The position numbers and the translations under genes were made by a program. A stretch of 64,000 nt of DNA from Eggerthella lenta DSM 2243 (lineage in GTDB: Bacteria > Actinomycetota > Coriobacteriia > Coriobacteriales > Eggerthellaceae), in contig NC_013204.1 in the NCBI RefSeq assembly GCF_000024265.1, forward strand, positions 372,001 to 436,000. The letters are read 5' to 3'. Of the stretch, positions 17,562 through 25,300 are shown piece after piece (position 1 is the stretch's first letter; every line of letters starts with the position of its first letter). The notes under the pieces were generated by a model, which saw nothing but the letters and a program-made list of their open reading frames with translations, ran no database searches and was not told where the DNA came from.

Positions 17562-18842
17562 ATGAGCGAATCCATCAGCACCACCTGCGTACAGGGCGGC
17601 TACCGTCCCGGCGACGGCGAGCCGCGCCAGATTCCCATCTACCAGTCCACCACCTGGAAGTACGACACGAGCGAGCACATGGGCCGCCTGTTCGACCTCG
17701 AGGAGGCCGGGTACTTCTACACGCGTCTGGCGAACCCCACGAACGACTTCGTGGCGGCCAAAATCGCCGAGCTCGAGGGCGGCACGGCGGCCATGCTCAC
17801 GTCGTCGGGCCAGGCTGCGAACTTCTTCGCCGTGTTCAACATCGCCGGCGCGGGCGATCATGTCGTAGCCAGCTCGGCCATCTACGGCGGCACGTACAAC
17901 CTGCTGGCCGTGACCATGAAGCGCATGGGCCTGGAATGCACGTTCGTTTCGCCCGACTGCACCGACGAGGAGCTGGAGGCCGCGTTCCGGCCGAACACGA
18001 AGGCCGTGTTCGGCGAGACCATCGCGAATCCGGCGCTGGCGGTGCTCGACATCGAGCGCTTCGCCGCCGCCGCGCACGCGCACGGGGTGCCGCTGATCGT
18101 GGACAACACGTTCCCCACGCCGGTGAACTGCCGTCCCATCGAGTGGGGCGCCGACATCGTGACGCACTCCACCACGAAGTACATGGACGGCCATGGCGCC
18201 AGCGTGGGCGGGGCCATCGTGGACTCCGGGAAGTTCGATTGGACGGCGCATGCCGACAAGTTCCCCGGCCTGTGCGAGCCCGACGAGAGCTACCACGGAG
18301 TGACGTACACCGAGCGCTTCGGCTTGGGCGGCGCGTTCATCACGAAGGCGACGGCCCAGCTCATGCGCGACTTCGGCGCCATCCAGTCGCCGCAGAACGC
18401 CTACCTCGTCAACCTGGGGCTGGAAAGCCTGCACCTGCGCATGGCGCAGCACAGCAAGAACGGCCTGGCGTTGGCGCAGCATCTGGCCGCGCATCCGAAG
18501 ATCGCCTGGGTGCGCTACCCCGGCTTGCCGGGCGACGACCAATACGAGCTGGCGCAGAAGTACCTGCCGAACGGCGCCAGCGGCGTGGTGAGCTTCGGCG
18601 TGGCCGGCGGGCGCGCCGCGGCCGAGACGTTCATGGCGAACCTCAAGCTGGCGCAGATAGCCACGCACGTGGCCGATGCGCGCACCTGCGTGCTGCATCC
18701 GGCCAACGCGACGCATCGCCAGATGAACGACGCGGAGCTTGCGGCCGCGGGCATCACGCCCGACCTCATCCGGCTGTCGTGCGGCATCGAGGCCACCGAG
18801 GACCTCGTCGCCGACATAGACCAGGCGCTGGCGGCCGTGTAG
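17562..18842 (+). CDS. metY: O-acetylhomoserine sulfhydrylase (Cys/Met metabolism PLP enzyme)
   Basis: A 426-residue PLP enzyme of the cystathionine gamma-synthase group. YTRLANPTNDFVAAKIAELEGG, SSGQAANFF, VDNTFPTP and the PLP lysine in HSTTKYMDGHG are seen. The length (about 425-430, rather than about 390 for cystathionine synthase) and the ADARTCVLHPANATHRQM segment point to the O-acetylhomoserine sulfhydrylase branch, which makes homocysteine from sulfide. ATG 17562 follows AAGGAG; an upstream in-frame ATG at 17511 lies too far from it. Divergent from metA. Confidence 0.88.
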   Translation: MSESISTTCVQGGYRPGDGEPRQIPIYQSTTWKYDTSEHMGRLFDLEEAGYFYTRLANPTNDFVAAKIAELEGGTAAMLTSSGQAANFFAVFNIAGAGDHVVASSAIYGGTYNLLAVTMKRMGLECTFVSPDCTDEELEAAFRPNTKAVFGETIANPALAVLDIERFAAAAHAHGVPLIVDNTFPTPVNCRPIEWGADIVTHSTTKYMDGHGASVGGAIVDSGKFDWTAHADKFPGLCEPDESYHGVTYTERFGLGGAFITKATAQLMRDFGAIQSPQNAYLVNLGLESLHLRMAQHSKNGLALAQHLAAHPKIAWVRYPGLPGDDQYELAQKYLPNGASGVVSFGVAGGRAAAETFMANLKLAQIATHVADARTCVLHPANATHRQMNDAELAAAGITPDLIRLSCGIEATEDLVADIDQALAAV

Positions 18843-18917
18843 CGAAGCATGGTAAACTGACCCGCAGAGAAGCCCCAGCGGAAAAGCCGGTTTGGAATTC
18901 GGTCGCGGAGGTGCCCC

Positions 18918-19376
18918 ATGGAACGCAAGAAGCTTTTCGTGCGCGTTGGCATAGGCGTGGCGGGAGCGTTGCTGCTGGTCGGCATCTTCGCGGTTGCGAA
19001 TGCCGTGGGCGATTCAAACGCCATGCGACGAGGCATCGACGAAGGGTTCGAGCTGAGAGGCACCTATCAGGGGGATCCCGGCCGGGACGGCATCGGCACC
19101 ATCGCATTTCAGACGCTCGACGGCGAGCCCTCGTGGGAAGCGTCGAAGGCTCCGGGCGCGCATGTCAAAGGCGCGTTCAAGGAAACCGTCGATCCGAACA
19201 TCTACGTGCTGGAAGACGAGAGCGGCAACGGGGTCGGCTGGGTCCATCTTGCGTACTCCGATGCCCAGGGGGCGGGAGCGCTGTACGTCCGCTACGGCGC
19301 GGGCGACCTGGTGGAGATGCGCAAGGTGGATAGGGTGCCCGGTTATATGCGCTACGATAACGAACGAAATACCTGA
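18918..19376 (+). CDS. Hypothetical protein with N-terminal membrane anchor
   Basis: A 152-residue protein with one hydrophobic segment (about residues 8-29), followed by a soluble, probably beta-rich domain with repeated tryptophan/tyrosine positions (GEPSWEASK, GWVHLAYSD, ALYVRYG). It is likely anchored with the domain outside. No family was recognised. It sits 75 bp after metY and is closed by a terminator. Confidence 0.65.
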   Translation: MERKKLFVRVGIGVAGALLLVGIFAVANAVGDSNAMRRGIDEGFELRGTYQGDPGRDGIGTIAFQTLDGEPSWEASKAPGAHVKGAFKETVDPNIYVLEDESGNGVGWVHLAYSDAQGAGALYVRYGAGDLVEMRKVDRVPGYMRYDNERNT

Positions 19377-19412
19377 CCAAATGCGGTTCGCTCTCGCGGC
19401 CGCGGACATTCG

Positions 19413-19450
19413 AGCCCGCTCGCTTCCCAGCGCGCGGGCTTTTCGCTTTT
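19413..19450 (+). terminator. Terminator after the anchored hypothetical protein
   Basis: Stem AGCCCGC (19413-19419)/GCGGGCT (19434-19440), then TTTTCGCTTTT. Confidence 0.8.
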
Positions 19451-19567
19451 CCACGAAACGCAAGCCCTTTCACGTCCGGTGGTAAATAGTTTCTAGTCGC
19501 GTCTCGATGCCTTGAAGTGCATGCGCCGCATCTGCGAACATGCACGTGAGGGCCGGGAGGGGTGCTC

Positions 19568-21070
19568 ATGATGAAGAAGCTCATAATGGACGATTTCTCG
19601 CTGTTGGGCAACGCTTTGGCGCTGGCTGCGAAGAAGGCGCCGACGCTCGAGTCGTTGGCGGCCGAGCTCAACGTGCGTCAGGAGGACCTGTCGCTGTGTT
19701 GGTTCGCGCTCAACAACCTGCGCCGATGCCAAGGCCGCGTGCTGCCCGTCCCCTTCGAGGCGGTTGCGGAGGGGCCGGCCGACGTTCGATCCGTTTCGGG
19801 CAACTGGTACGCCCCCACTTGGCGTTTGAACAAGCTGCTTGAAGAGTTCCAAGTTAACGAGGGATTGGCCGTGCATTACGGGAGCATTTTGAGCCATCCC
19901 GAGGGTGGTCACTTCGAGTTGAACCTTGCGGCCGACGAAGTGGTGCGCGCGGTTCGTCTGGAGAACGCCGAGCTCGACGCGGTGAGGCTCAGGCGCGTGT
20001 GCGTGCAGGCGCGCGAGCCCGCCAACGGCATCGAGCTGCTGGTATCGAATGCCGGCAAGATACTGATAAGCATCGAGGACTACCGGGAGGGGCCGTTCAC
20101 CGTAGCGTTCATCGAGCGTCTGCACGAACGGCTCGTCGAAGGCATTTCCATCAAGGAGGTGCGCGAGATCGAGGGCTGTGGCGAGAGCGCGGCGGATGAG
20201 CTGCGCGCGAAGGCGCTGGAGTCGTTCTGCGCTCACGTGTGCGCGCCCGACGGTGGCCATACTTTAGTGGATGCTTTGATAGCGCTTTGCTATTTCAAGG
20301 CGTTCCACCTGTTCTCTGCCGGGAACGATGTTCTTGCCTATTTGCTGTACTTCATCGTGCTGCATCGTGCCGGCTATCATTTCTCGGCGCATGTTCCCGT
20401 CGTCAAGCTATTGTTCCCGCTTGATGACGACGATCGCGTCTGCGATTCGCCCCTTGTGCCCGAAGAGCTGGTGGTGCCGTGCGATGGCTTCTGCGATTGG
20501 ACGCTCTTCTTCGAGCGGGCGGTGCAGATGCTCGTCGAGGGGCAGCGATGGTTCATGACCAAACTGGACGGCATGGCGCGCCGTCGAGAACGTTTTCGCA
20601 TCATCATCGATTCCGACGAGAGCATGAACTTCCGTCAGAAGGAGGTGCTGCTGGAGGCCGTGTTACACAGCAATGCGGAATTCACCTACGGCATCCACGC
20701 GCAGCGTTACGACGTGTCGTATCCGTGTGCGCGCAGCGATTTCGCCCGTCTGCTCGATCAGGGTTTCCTTCGCCAGCACGATGACGGGATCCGCCATTTC
20801 TTCGTGGCCTCGGACGAGTTCGAGGATGTGTTCGCAACCTATGTGAGGGAGCGCTGCGCCGAAGCCCTTCACCGATACTACCGTGAGGACGGGGCGCTGC
20901 GCGACGAATGCAAAAGCCCGGACGACATTGCTGCTGAGTATAACCGGGGCGTGGGATTCTATGAAAAGTCCCTGCTGGACAAGACCTATATCGAGCATTA
21001 CGACTTCCGGCGCACGCCTATCGCCGACTGTGACGGTCCGCGGAGGCGTCGCCGCTCGAACGACGAGTGA
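19568..21070 (+). CDS. Fic-like protein with degenerate catalytic motif and winged-helix C-terminus
   Basis: A 500-residue protein. A central region around residue 247 (KAFHLFSAGNDVLAYLLYF, preceded by VAFIERLHERLVEGISI) aligns with the Fic domain. The HPFxDGNGR signature has become HLFSAGNDV: His, Phe, Gly and Asn survive, while the acidic residue and the Arg are lost. The C-terminal part (NFRQKEVLLEAVLHSN...SDFARLLDQGFL) resembles the winged helix that often follows Fic domains. AMP transfer is therefore doubtful; it may be a pseudoenzyme or a regulator. The start is one of two adjacent ATGs (19568, 19571) behind GGGAGGGG. The fold assignment is inference. Confidence 0.6.
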   Translation: MMKKLIMDDFSLLGNALALAAKKAPTLESLAAELNVRQEDLSLCWFALNNLRRCQGRVLPVPFEAVAEGPADVRSVSGNWYAPTWRLNKLLEEFQVNEGLAVHYGSILSHPEGGHFELNLAADEVVRAVRLENAELDAVRLRRVCVQAREPANGIELLVSNAGKILISIEDYREGPFTVAFIERLHERLVEGISIKEVREIEGCGESAADELRAKALESFCAHVCAPDGGHTLVDALIALCYFKAFHLFSAGNDVLAYLLYFIVLHRAGYHFSAHVPVVKLLFPLDDDDRVCDSPLVPEELVVPCDGFCDWTLFFERAVQMLVEGQRWFMTKLDGMARRRERFRIIIDSDESMNFRQKEVLLEAVLHSNAEFTYGIHAQRYDVSYPCARSDFARLLDQGFLRQHDDGIRHFFVASDEFEDVFATYVRERCAEALHRYYREDGALRDECKSPDDIAAEYNRGVGFYEKSLLDKTYIEHYDFRRTPIADCDGPRRRRRSNDE

Positions 21071-21135
21071 CGGAGGGCGAAGGGGAAGGAGGATTTCGGA
21101 AGGGCACGGCCGATTCCATTGTCAAAGGAGGGTCA

Positions 21136-22794
21136 ATGAAACGCATCATGAGCGGGCAATCGTGCTCGCACGGTCCAAGCAAGACGAAAGTACTGGTTGT
21201 GCTGCTGGCGATTGCGCTAGTGGCTTCGTTCGCAGCATGGGGCTGCAGCCCGAAGGCCGCGAACGACGACGCGAAAGCGCCTGAGAAAAAGGCGGAAAGC
21301 GCCGCAAGCGAGAAGGCCGGCGACGGCGTGGACGAGTTGGCGGCGTACAGCGGGTTCCCCACGGAAGGCCGCTTCATCGACAACGTGGCCGCGCTCCCCG
21401 GCTTCTACAAGAACACCGAGAAGAACGAGGCCAACGCGAAGGCGAAGGCGCCGCGTCGCTATACCGACCGCAACGGCAACCTCGTGCAACCGGTCCCTGC
21501 CGATGAGCTGGGATGGAACAATACGTACCTCGATGCCGACAAACGCGGGTGCACATCGTGCCACACGTTGGAGAACGCGCTGATGAGCCTGCCTACGTAC
21601 CATCGCCTGATCTTCTTCGGGTATCCCACCGAGCAGGGCTATCAGAACTGCATCGCGTGCCACTCCGACTCGTATTCGGGGCATAAGCTGGCCGATGCCA
21701 TTCACACGCTGCATATGAACAGCACGATGTTCCTGAACGACGACGACGGCAACTGCCAGTCGTGCCACTACATCAACCCCGACACCGGCGTGTTCGATCG
21801 CTGGGACGAGGTCAAGTACGACCTGTACAAGGGCATCACCGACGTGAAGGCCGACGAGCTGAAGGCTTCGGTCTCCTACGATCAGACCACGGTCACGCCG
21901 GCTGAAAACCGCATCTTCAAGACCGTGAAAGACGAGCCCAGCCAGTGGTTGACCGACGATTCCAAGCAGGATAAGTCCATCTACGAGAACTGGGTCATCT
22001 CCATCGACGGCGATTGCGAGAACCCCGTCGAGATGACGCTTCCCGAGATGGAGCAGCAGTTCGGCACCGTGAAGCAGGTCATGAAGATGGACTGCACCAT
22101 CAACGGCGTGGGCCAGGCCACCATCATGCAGAGCGAGGTGGAGGGCATTCCGCTGAAGGCCATCATCGACTACGCGAAGCCGAAATCGGGCGCCAACGTG
22201 GTGAGCCCCATCGGCAGCGACGGGTACGACTACGCGAAGATGGGCATCGACTGGCTGCTTGAGAACGACGCGGTCATCGTCACGAAGATGGACGGCGAGC
22301 TGCTGCCCAACTCGCAGGGCTATCCCTGCATGATCTGGGTGAACAAGACGTCCGGCGGCAACTTCACGAAGCGCATCTCCAACCTCACGTTCATGACGGT
22401 GCCCGACGACAAGATCGACGCCGAGCTGTACGTGGGCCAGTTCACCGACGACCGCACGGGCGAGATCTACTCCAAGCCCAACAGCGGCGTGCTGAACTAT
22501 CCCACCGGCATCGTGTTGTCCGGCGAGGAGGCGAAGACCGTGCATCTGGAGGGTTTCGCCGACGCATGGGACGAGCCCATCAAGAAGATGGAATTCTCCT
22601 TCGATCACGGCGAGACGTGGACCGTGGTGGACACGCCCGACAACAACGCCGACAACTGGACGTACTGGCGCATGGACTTCACGCCGCCCGCGGCCGGCGC
22701 CTACCTGTTGGACATCCGCACGACCAGCATCACGCCCGACGGCGCCGATCGCGTCTGCCAGTACGACACCCAGTTCATGTTCACGGTAGAGTAG
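21136..22794 (+). CDS. Trihaem c-type cytochrome lipoprotein with sulfite-oxidase-like molybdopterin domain
   Basis: A 552-residue exported redox lipoprotein. Signal peptide with lipobox AWGC, then three CxxCH haem c sites (near residues 139, 172 and 207), then a sulfite-oxidase-type molybdopterin-binding domain (about 290-440, with the cysteine of KMDCTINGVGQATI and the GYPCMIWVN segment), and a C-terminal Ig-like Mo-cofactor dimerisation domain (about 460-552). It probably moves electrons outside the membrane in anaerobic respiration. ATG 21136 with AAAGGAGGG; the 66-bp gap to the Fic-like gene is short. It is followed after 11 bp by a haem-free relative. Confidence 0.85.
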   Translation: MKRIMSGQSCSHGPSKTKVLVVLLAIALVASFAAWGCSPKAANDDAKAPEKKAESAASEKAGDGVDELAAYSGFPTEGRFIDNVAALPGFYKNTEKNEANAKAKAPRRYTDRNGNLVQPVPADELGWNNTYLDADKRGCTSCHTLENALMSLPTYHRLIFFGYPTEQGYQNCIACHSDSYSGHKLADAIHTLHMNSTMFLNDDDGNCQSCHYINPDTGVFDRWDEVKYDLYKGITDVKADELKASVSYDQTTVTPAENRIFKTVKDEPSQWLTDDSKQDKSIYENWVISIDGDCENPVEMTLPEMEQQFGTVKQVMKMDCTINGVGQATIMQSEVEGIPLKAIIDYAKPKSGANVVSPIGSDGYDYAKMGIDWLLENDAVIVTKMDGELLPNSQGYPCMIWVNKTSGGNFTKRISNLTFMTVPDDKIDAELYVGQFTDDRTGEIYSKPNSGVLNYPTGIVLSGEEAKTVHLEGFADAWDEPIKKMEFSFDHGETWTVVDTPDNNADNWTYWRMDFTPPAAGAYLLDIRTTSITPDGADRVCQYDTQFMFTVE

Positions 22795-22805
22795 GGGGTA
22801 CGATA

Positions 22806-23618
22806 ATGAAAACAACGACGCAACGCGGTCGTGCCACGATCTCTGCCCTCGCGGGGTTCACCATGGTCGCCTCCATGGCGGCCGCGCCGGCGGTGGCGCT
22901 GGCCGGCGAACCCGCTGCCGACGAGCCCGTGGCCGCCGGCGGCACCGAGGCCGCGACGAACGGCACGGCTGTCGAGAGCGCACAGGTCACGCCCGCCCAG
23001 GTGGAGGGCGAGTTCTCGTTCGACCAGACCACCATCACGTCCAACGAGGTGATCAAGACCTTCTTCCAGCGCGTGTCGCAGGCCATCTGCGGCGCGACGG
23101 TGCCCCTCGTGGCGGACAACCCGCTGGGCTGGAAGCTGTCCGTGTCGGGCGACGTGGAAACGGCGTTCACCGCTTCGGTGGGCGACCTCGCCAACGAGGA
23201 GTCGACCAGCAACGTGATGACCTGCACCTGCGGCGGCAACCCCGCCGGCGGGCGCGCCATCGTCACCGCGGACGTGACGGGCATCCCGGTGGAGCATCTG
23301 CTGGCGAAGGCCGGCGCGGCTCCGGGTGCGAACGCCGTGACGTTCGTGTCGGCCGACGGCACGCAGCAGACGTTCCCGCTGGGCTACGTGGTGGGGCGCC
23401 ATGCGGTGCTGTCCTACGAGATCAACGACGAGGACCTGTCGGCCTCCGTGGGCGGCAGCAACCAGCTGTGGATGACGAAGACGCCGGCGAACTACTTCGT
23501 GCGCGACGTCGTGGAAATCGTGGTGTCCACCGAGGACGTCGCGCCCGCGACTCCGGGTGCGGCCGACGAGCATCCCAACAGCCCCAACGCGGGCGTGCTC
23601 GCGGGAACGCAGGGCTAG
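22806..23618 (+). CDS. Exported sulfite-oxidase-like molybdopterin domain protein (lacks dimerisation domain)
   Basis: A 270-residue secreted protein with a Sec signal peptide (hydrophobic core about 12-30, cleavage near ALA-GE), a low-complexity spacer and a molybdopterin-binding-like domain (SNEVIKTFFQRV, MTCTCGGNP, VTGIPVEHLLAKAG, QLWMTKTPANYF). It ends at NSPNAGVLAGTQG, the point where the upstream paralogue continues into its Ig-like dimerisation domain. That domain is found in the next ORF in another frame, so the gene is either naturally split or frameshifted. Confidence 0.75.
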   Translation: MKTTTQRGRATISALAGFTMVASMAAAPAVALAGEPAADEPVAAGGTEAATNGTAVESAQVTPAQVEGEFSFDQTTITSNEVIKTFFQRVSQAICGATVPLVADNPLGWKLSVSGDVETAFTASVGDLANEESTSNVMTCTCGGNPAGGRAIVTADVTGIPVEHLLAKAGAAPGANAVTFVSADGTQQTFPLGYVVGRHAVLSYEINDEDLSASVGGSNQLWMTKTPANYFVRDVVEIVVSTEDVAPATPGAADEHPNSPNAGVLAGTQG

Positions 23619-23628
23619 GGGGCGCACG

Positions 23629-23907
23629 ATGATCGCTCCGATGCAGGTATCCGTGGGCAAGCCGGTGACGTTCAGCGGGTACGCCGAGGACTACGGCAAG
23701 CAGATCGTGTCGGTGCAGTTCTCGCTCGACAACGGCGCGAACTGGACCACGTACGACGTGTCGGATTCCACCGACGATCTGTGGGTGCACTGGACGTTCT
23801 CGTACACGCCCGAGCGGCCCGGGTTCTACCGGCTGCTCGTGCGCTCGGTGAACGACGCCGGCGCGGCCAGCCCGCTCGCGGACGTGGCCGAGTTCACGGC
23901 CGCCTAA
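23629..23907 (+). CDS. Mo-cofactor dimerisation (Ig-like) domain, separate ORF or frameshifted 3' part
   Basis: A 92-residue beta-sandwich domain (VSVGKPVTFSGYAEDYGKQIVSVQFSLDNGANWTTYDV...GFYRLLVRSVNDAG) homologous to the C-terminus of the trihaem protein. It has no signal peptide of its own, so as a separate protein it could not follow its partner outside. It begins 10 bp after the previous stop in a frame shifted by one, and its frame stays open upstream of the stop. A single-base shift near the GGGGG run at 23618-23622 would join the two. Confidence 0.65.
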   Translation: MIAPMQVSVGKPVTFSGYAEDYGKQIVSVQFSLDNGANWTTYDVSDSTDDLWVHWTFSYTPERPGFYRLLVRSVNDAGAASPLADVAEFTAA

Positions 23908-23911
23908 GGTG

Positions 23912-23953
23912 GGGGAGGGGCCGGGTGCAGAGCGCCCCGGCTCCTCCTCAGCG
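23912..23953. terminator. Possible bidirectional terminator
   Basis: Imperfect GC hairpin GGGGAGGGGCCGGG/CCCCGGCTCCTCC between the convergent molybdopterin-domain and AraC genes; no clear T tract. Confidence 0.4.
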
Positions 23954-24880
23954 CCGTTCCGTCCGATACTCGCGGGGAGTGGCGTTGTAGCGCCGTTTGA
24001 ACGCGGCGCTGAATTTACTGGGGTTCGCGTAGCCCACCCGTGCGGCGATGGTGGCGACGCTTTCGTCGGTGACCTCGAGCAGCTTCGCGGCCTCCTGCAA
24101 GCGCCTTTCGCGCAGGTACGTGGGAACGGGCACGCCGTACACTCCCTGAAAGTAGTTGTTGAGGCTGGTCACGCTGATGCCGAACGAGTCGGCGATGTCG
24201 CGCAGCCGGTAGTCGCACCCCAGATCGGCGCACAGCCGATCATGCGTCGTCCGCGCGATGCGCATGTGCGATTTCGTGTAATACGAATGTCGGCGCCCCG
24301 TCGGCAACCCCCGCGCCTTGACGTGCAGCAGCACCTCCATGAACCGCAGCTTGCTGCGCGGCGCATCGAACGGGTCCACCAGCGCCTCGAACGACGCCAT
24401 GAGCGCGTTCAGCTGGTCGTCTCCCTCGAACAGCACCGCAGGGTCGAGCTGTTCGATCCAGGAGCCGAAAGAGAAACCCGCCTCGCGCATCACTCCGTAC
24501 GCCGGCTCGTTCGTCACCCCGTCGCTGAAGCACAGTTTGATGCCGCGGTATCGGCCGAGCGGGTACCGGTATTCGCTCGGCAGGCGCCGCGACGCGCTCA
24601 GGCAGCAGTCGCCCGGTTTCACGATGATCGCGCTTTCGCCCGGCATGGCCACCTCGCACCGTCCCTCCTGGCAGTAGTCCAGGGTGATCCAGCACCCGCG
24701 AACCTCTTGGGCGTTCACGAGGATGGGGCATATCTCCAAGTTGAAATCGACCGTTGCGATGAAGAGACGCGGCGAGGCGAAGAGCGTTGTCATGCGGCCG
24801 CGCCCCTGCTCGTTCTCGACGAGCAGCGTGTGGGCGCCGCCGGGCTCGACAACCACGCGCATGCCGCGGTCGAGCTGCAA
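23948..24880 (-). CDS. AraC-family regulator 1 (divergent from feoAB)
   Basis: A 310-residue regulator with an N-terminal sensor (about 1-190) and two AraC helix-turn-helix motifs at the C-terminus (LRDIADSFGISVTSLNNYFQGVYG and VATIAARVGYANPSKFSAAFKRRY). Its sensor shares YCQEGRCE and PLGRYRGI with AraC regulator 4 at 48.6 kb, so these are paralogues. The start is uncertain: TTG 24880 and ATG 24862 lack a ribosome site, while an AGGAGG further upstream is followed by an in-frame ACG. An iron-type box lies between it and feoA. Confidence 0.85.
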   Translation of the reverse strand: MQLDRGMRVVVEPGGAHTLLVENEQGRGRMTTLFASPRLFIATVDFNLEICPILVNAQEVRGCWITLDYCQEGRCEVAMPGESAIIVKPGDCCLSASRRLPSEYRYPLGRYRGIKLCFSDGVTNEPAYGVMREAGFSFGSWIEQLDPAVLFEGDDQLNALMASFEALVDPFDAPRSKLRFMEVLLHVKARGLPTGRRHSYYTKSHMRIARTTHDRLCADLGCDYRLRDIADSFGISVTSLNNYFQGVYGVPVPTYLRERRLQEAAKLLEVTDESVATIAARVGYANPSKFSAAFKRRYNATPREYRTERR

Positions 24881-24955
24881 GGTGCCGAATGGTTCGAGTA
24901 CGTTCGTGGTGGCCTCCTGTCGGTCGGTCCTTCGTTCCTATTGTATCCCGCCGGT

Positions 24956-24973
24956 AGTTAGAAATGGCTAACT
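24956..24973. promoter_or_regulatory. AGTTAG-N6-CTAACT box, site 1 (feoAB/AraC 1)
   Basis: Perfect 6-bp inverted arms AGTTAG and CTAACT with a 6-bp spacer (AAATGG). It is the most symmetrical of eight related sites in this window. It lies in the divergent region between AraC 1 and feoA and is probably a metal-repressor operator. Confidence 0.7.
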
Positions 24974-25072
24974 CGTTTGCGTTTGGAGCAGAAGAAGACG
25001 CATGGAGTTGAGTGGAGCGATCGCAAACCCTTACCCTTGTCGCGCGACCTCTAGGTACGACAAGGAGAAATC

Positions 25073-25300
25073 ATGAGCAAATTGAGCGATGCGGCCACGG
25101 GAGACGTGGCTGTGATATCCGGAGTGGAAGGGGATGCGCGGTTCGTCGGACGCGTCACGTCCATCGGGCTGACCGTGGGCTGCGAAGTGCAGGTGCTGCA
25201 GAACGTGCGCAAGCGACCGGTGCTGGTGTACGGGCGCGACAGCGTGATAGCCGTCGATGCCGAAGACTGCGCCCGCATCGACGTGCAGGTGCGCTCGTGA
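25073..25300 (+). CDS. feoA: FeoA ferrous iron transport accessory protein
   Basis: A 75-residue SH3-like FeoA protein (GDVAVISGVEGDARFVGRVTSIGLTVGCEVQVLQ...VYGRDSVIAVDAEDCARIDV), the usual family size. It modulates FeoB in the cytoplasm. AAGGAGAAA precedes the ATG. Its stop overlaps the GTG of feoB (GTGA), so the two are translationally coupled. The operator box upstream suggests iron control. Confidence 0.93.
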   Translation: MSKLSDAATGDVAVISGVEGDARFVGRVTSIGLTVGCEVQVLQNVRKRPVLVYGRDSVIAVDAEDCARIDVQVRS

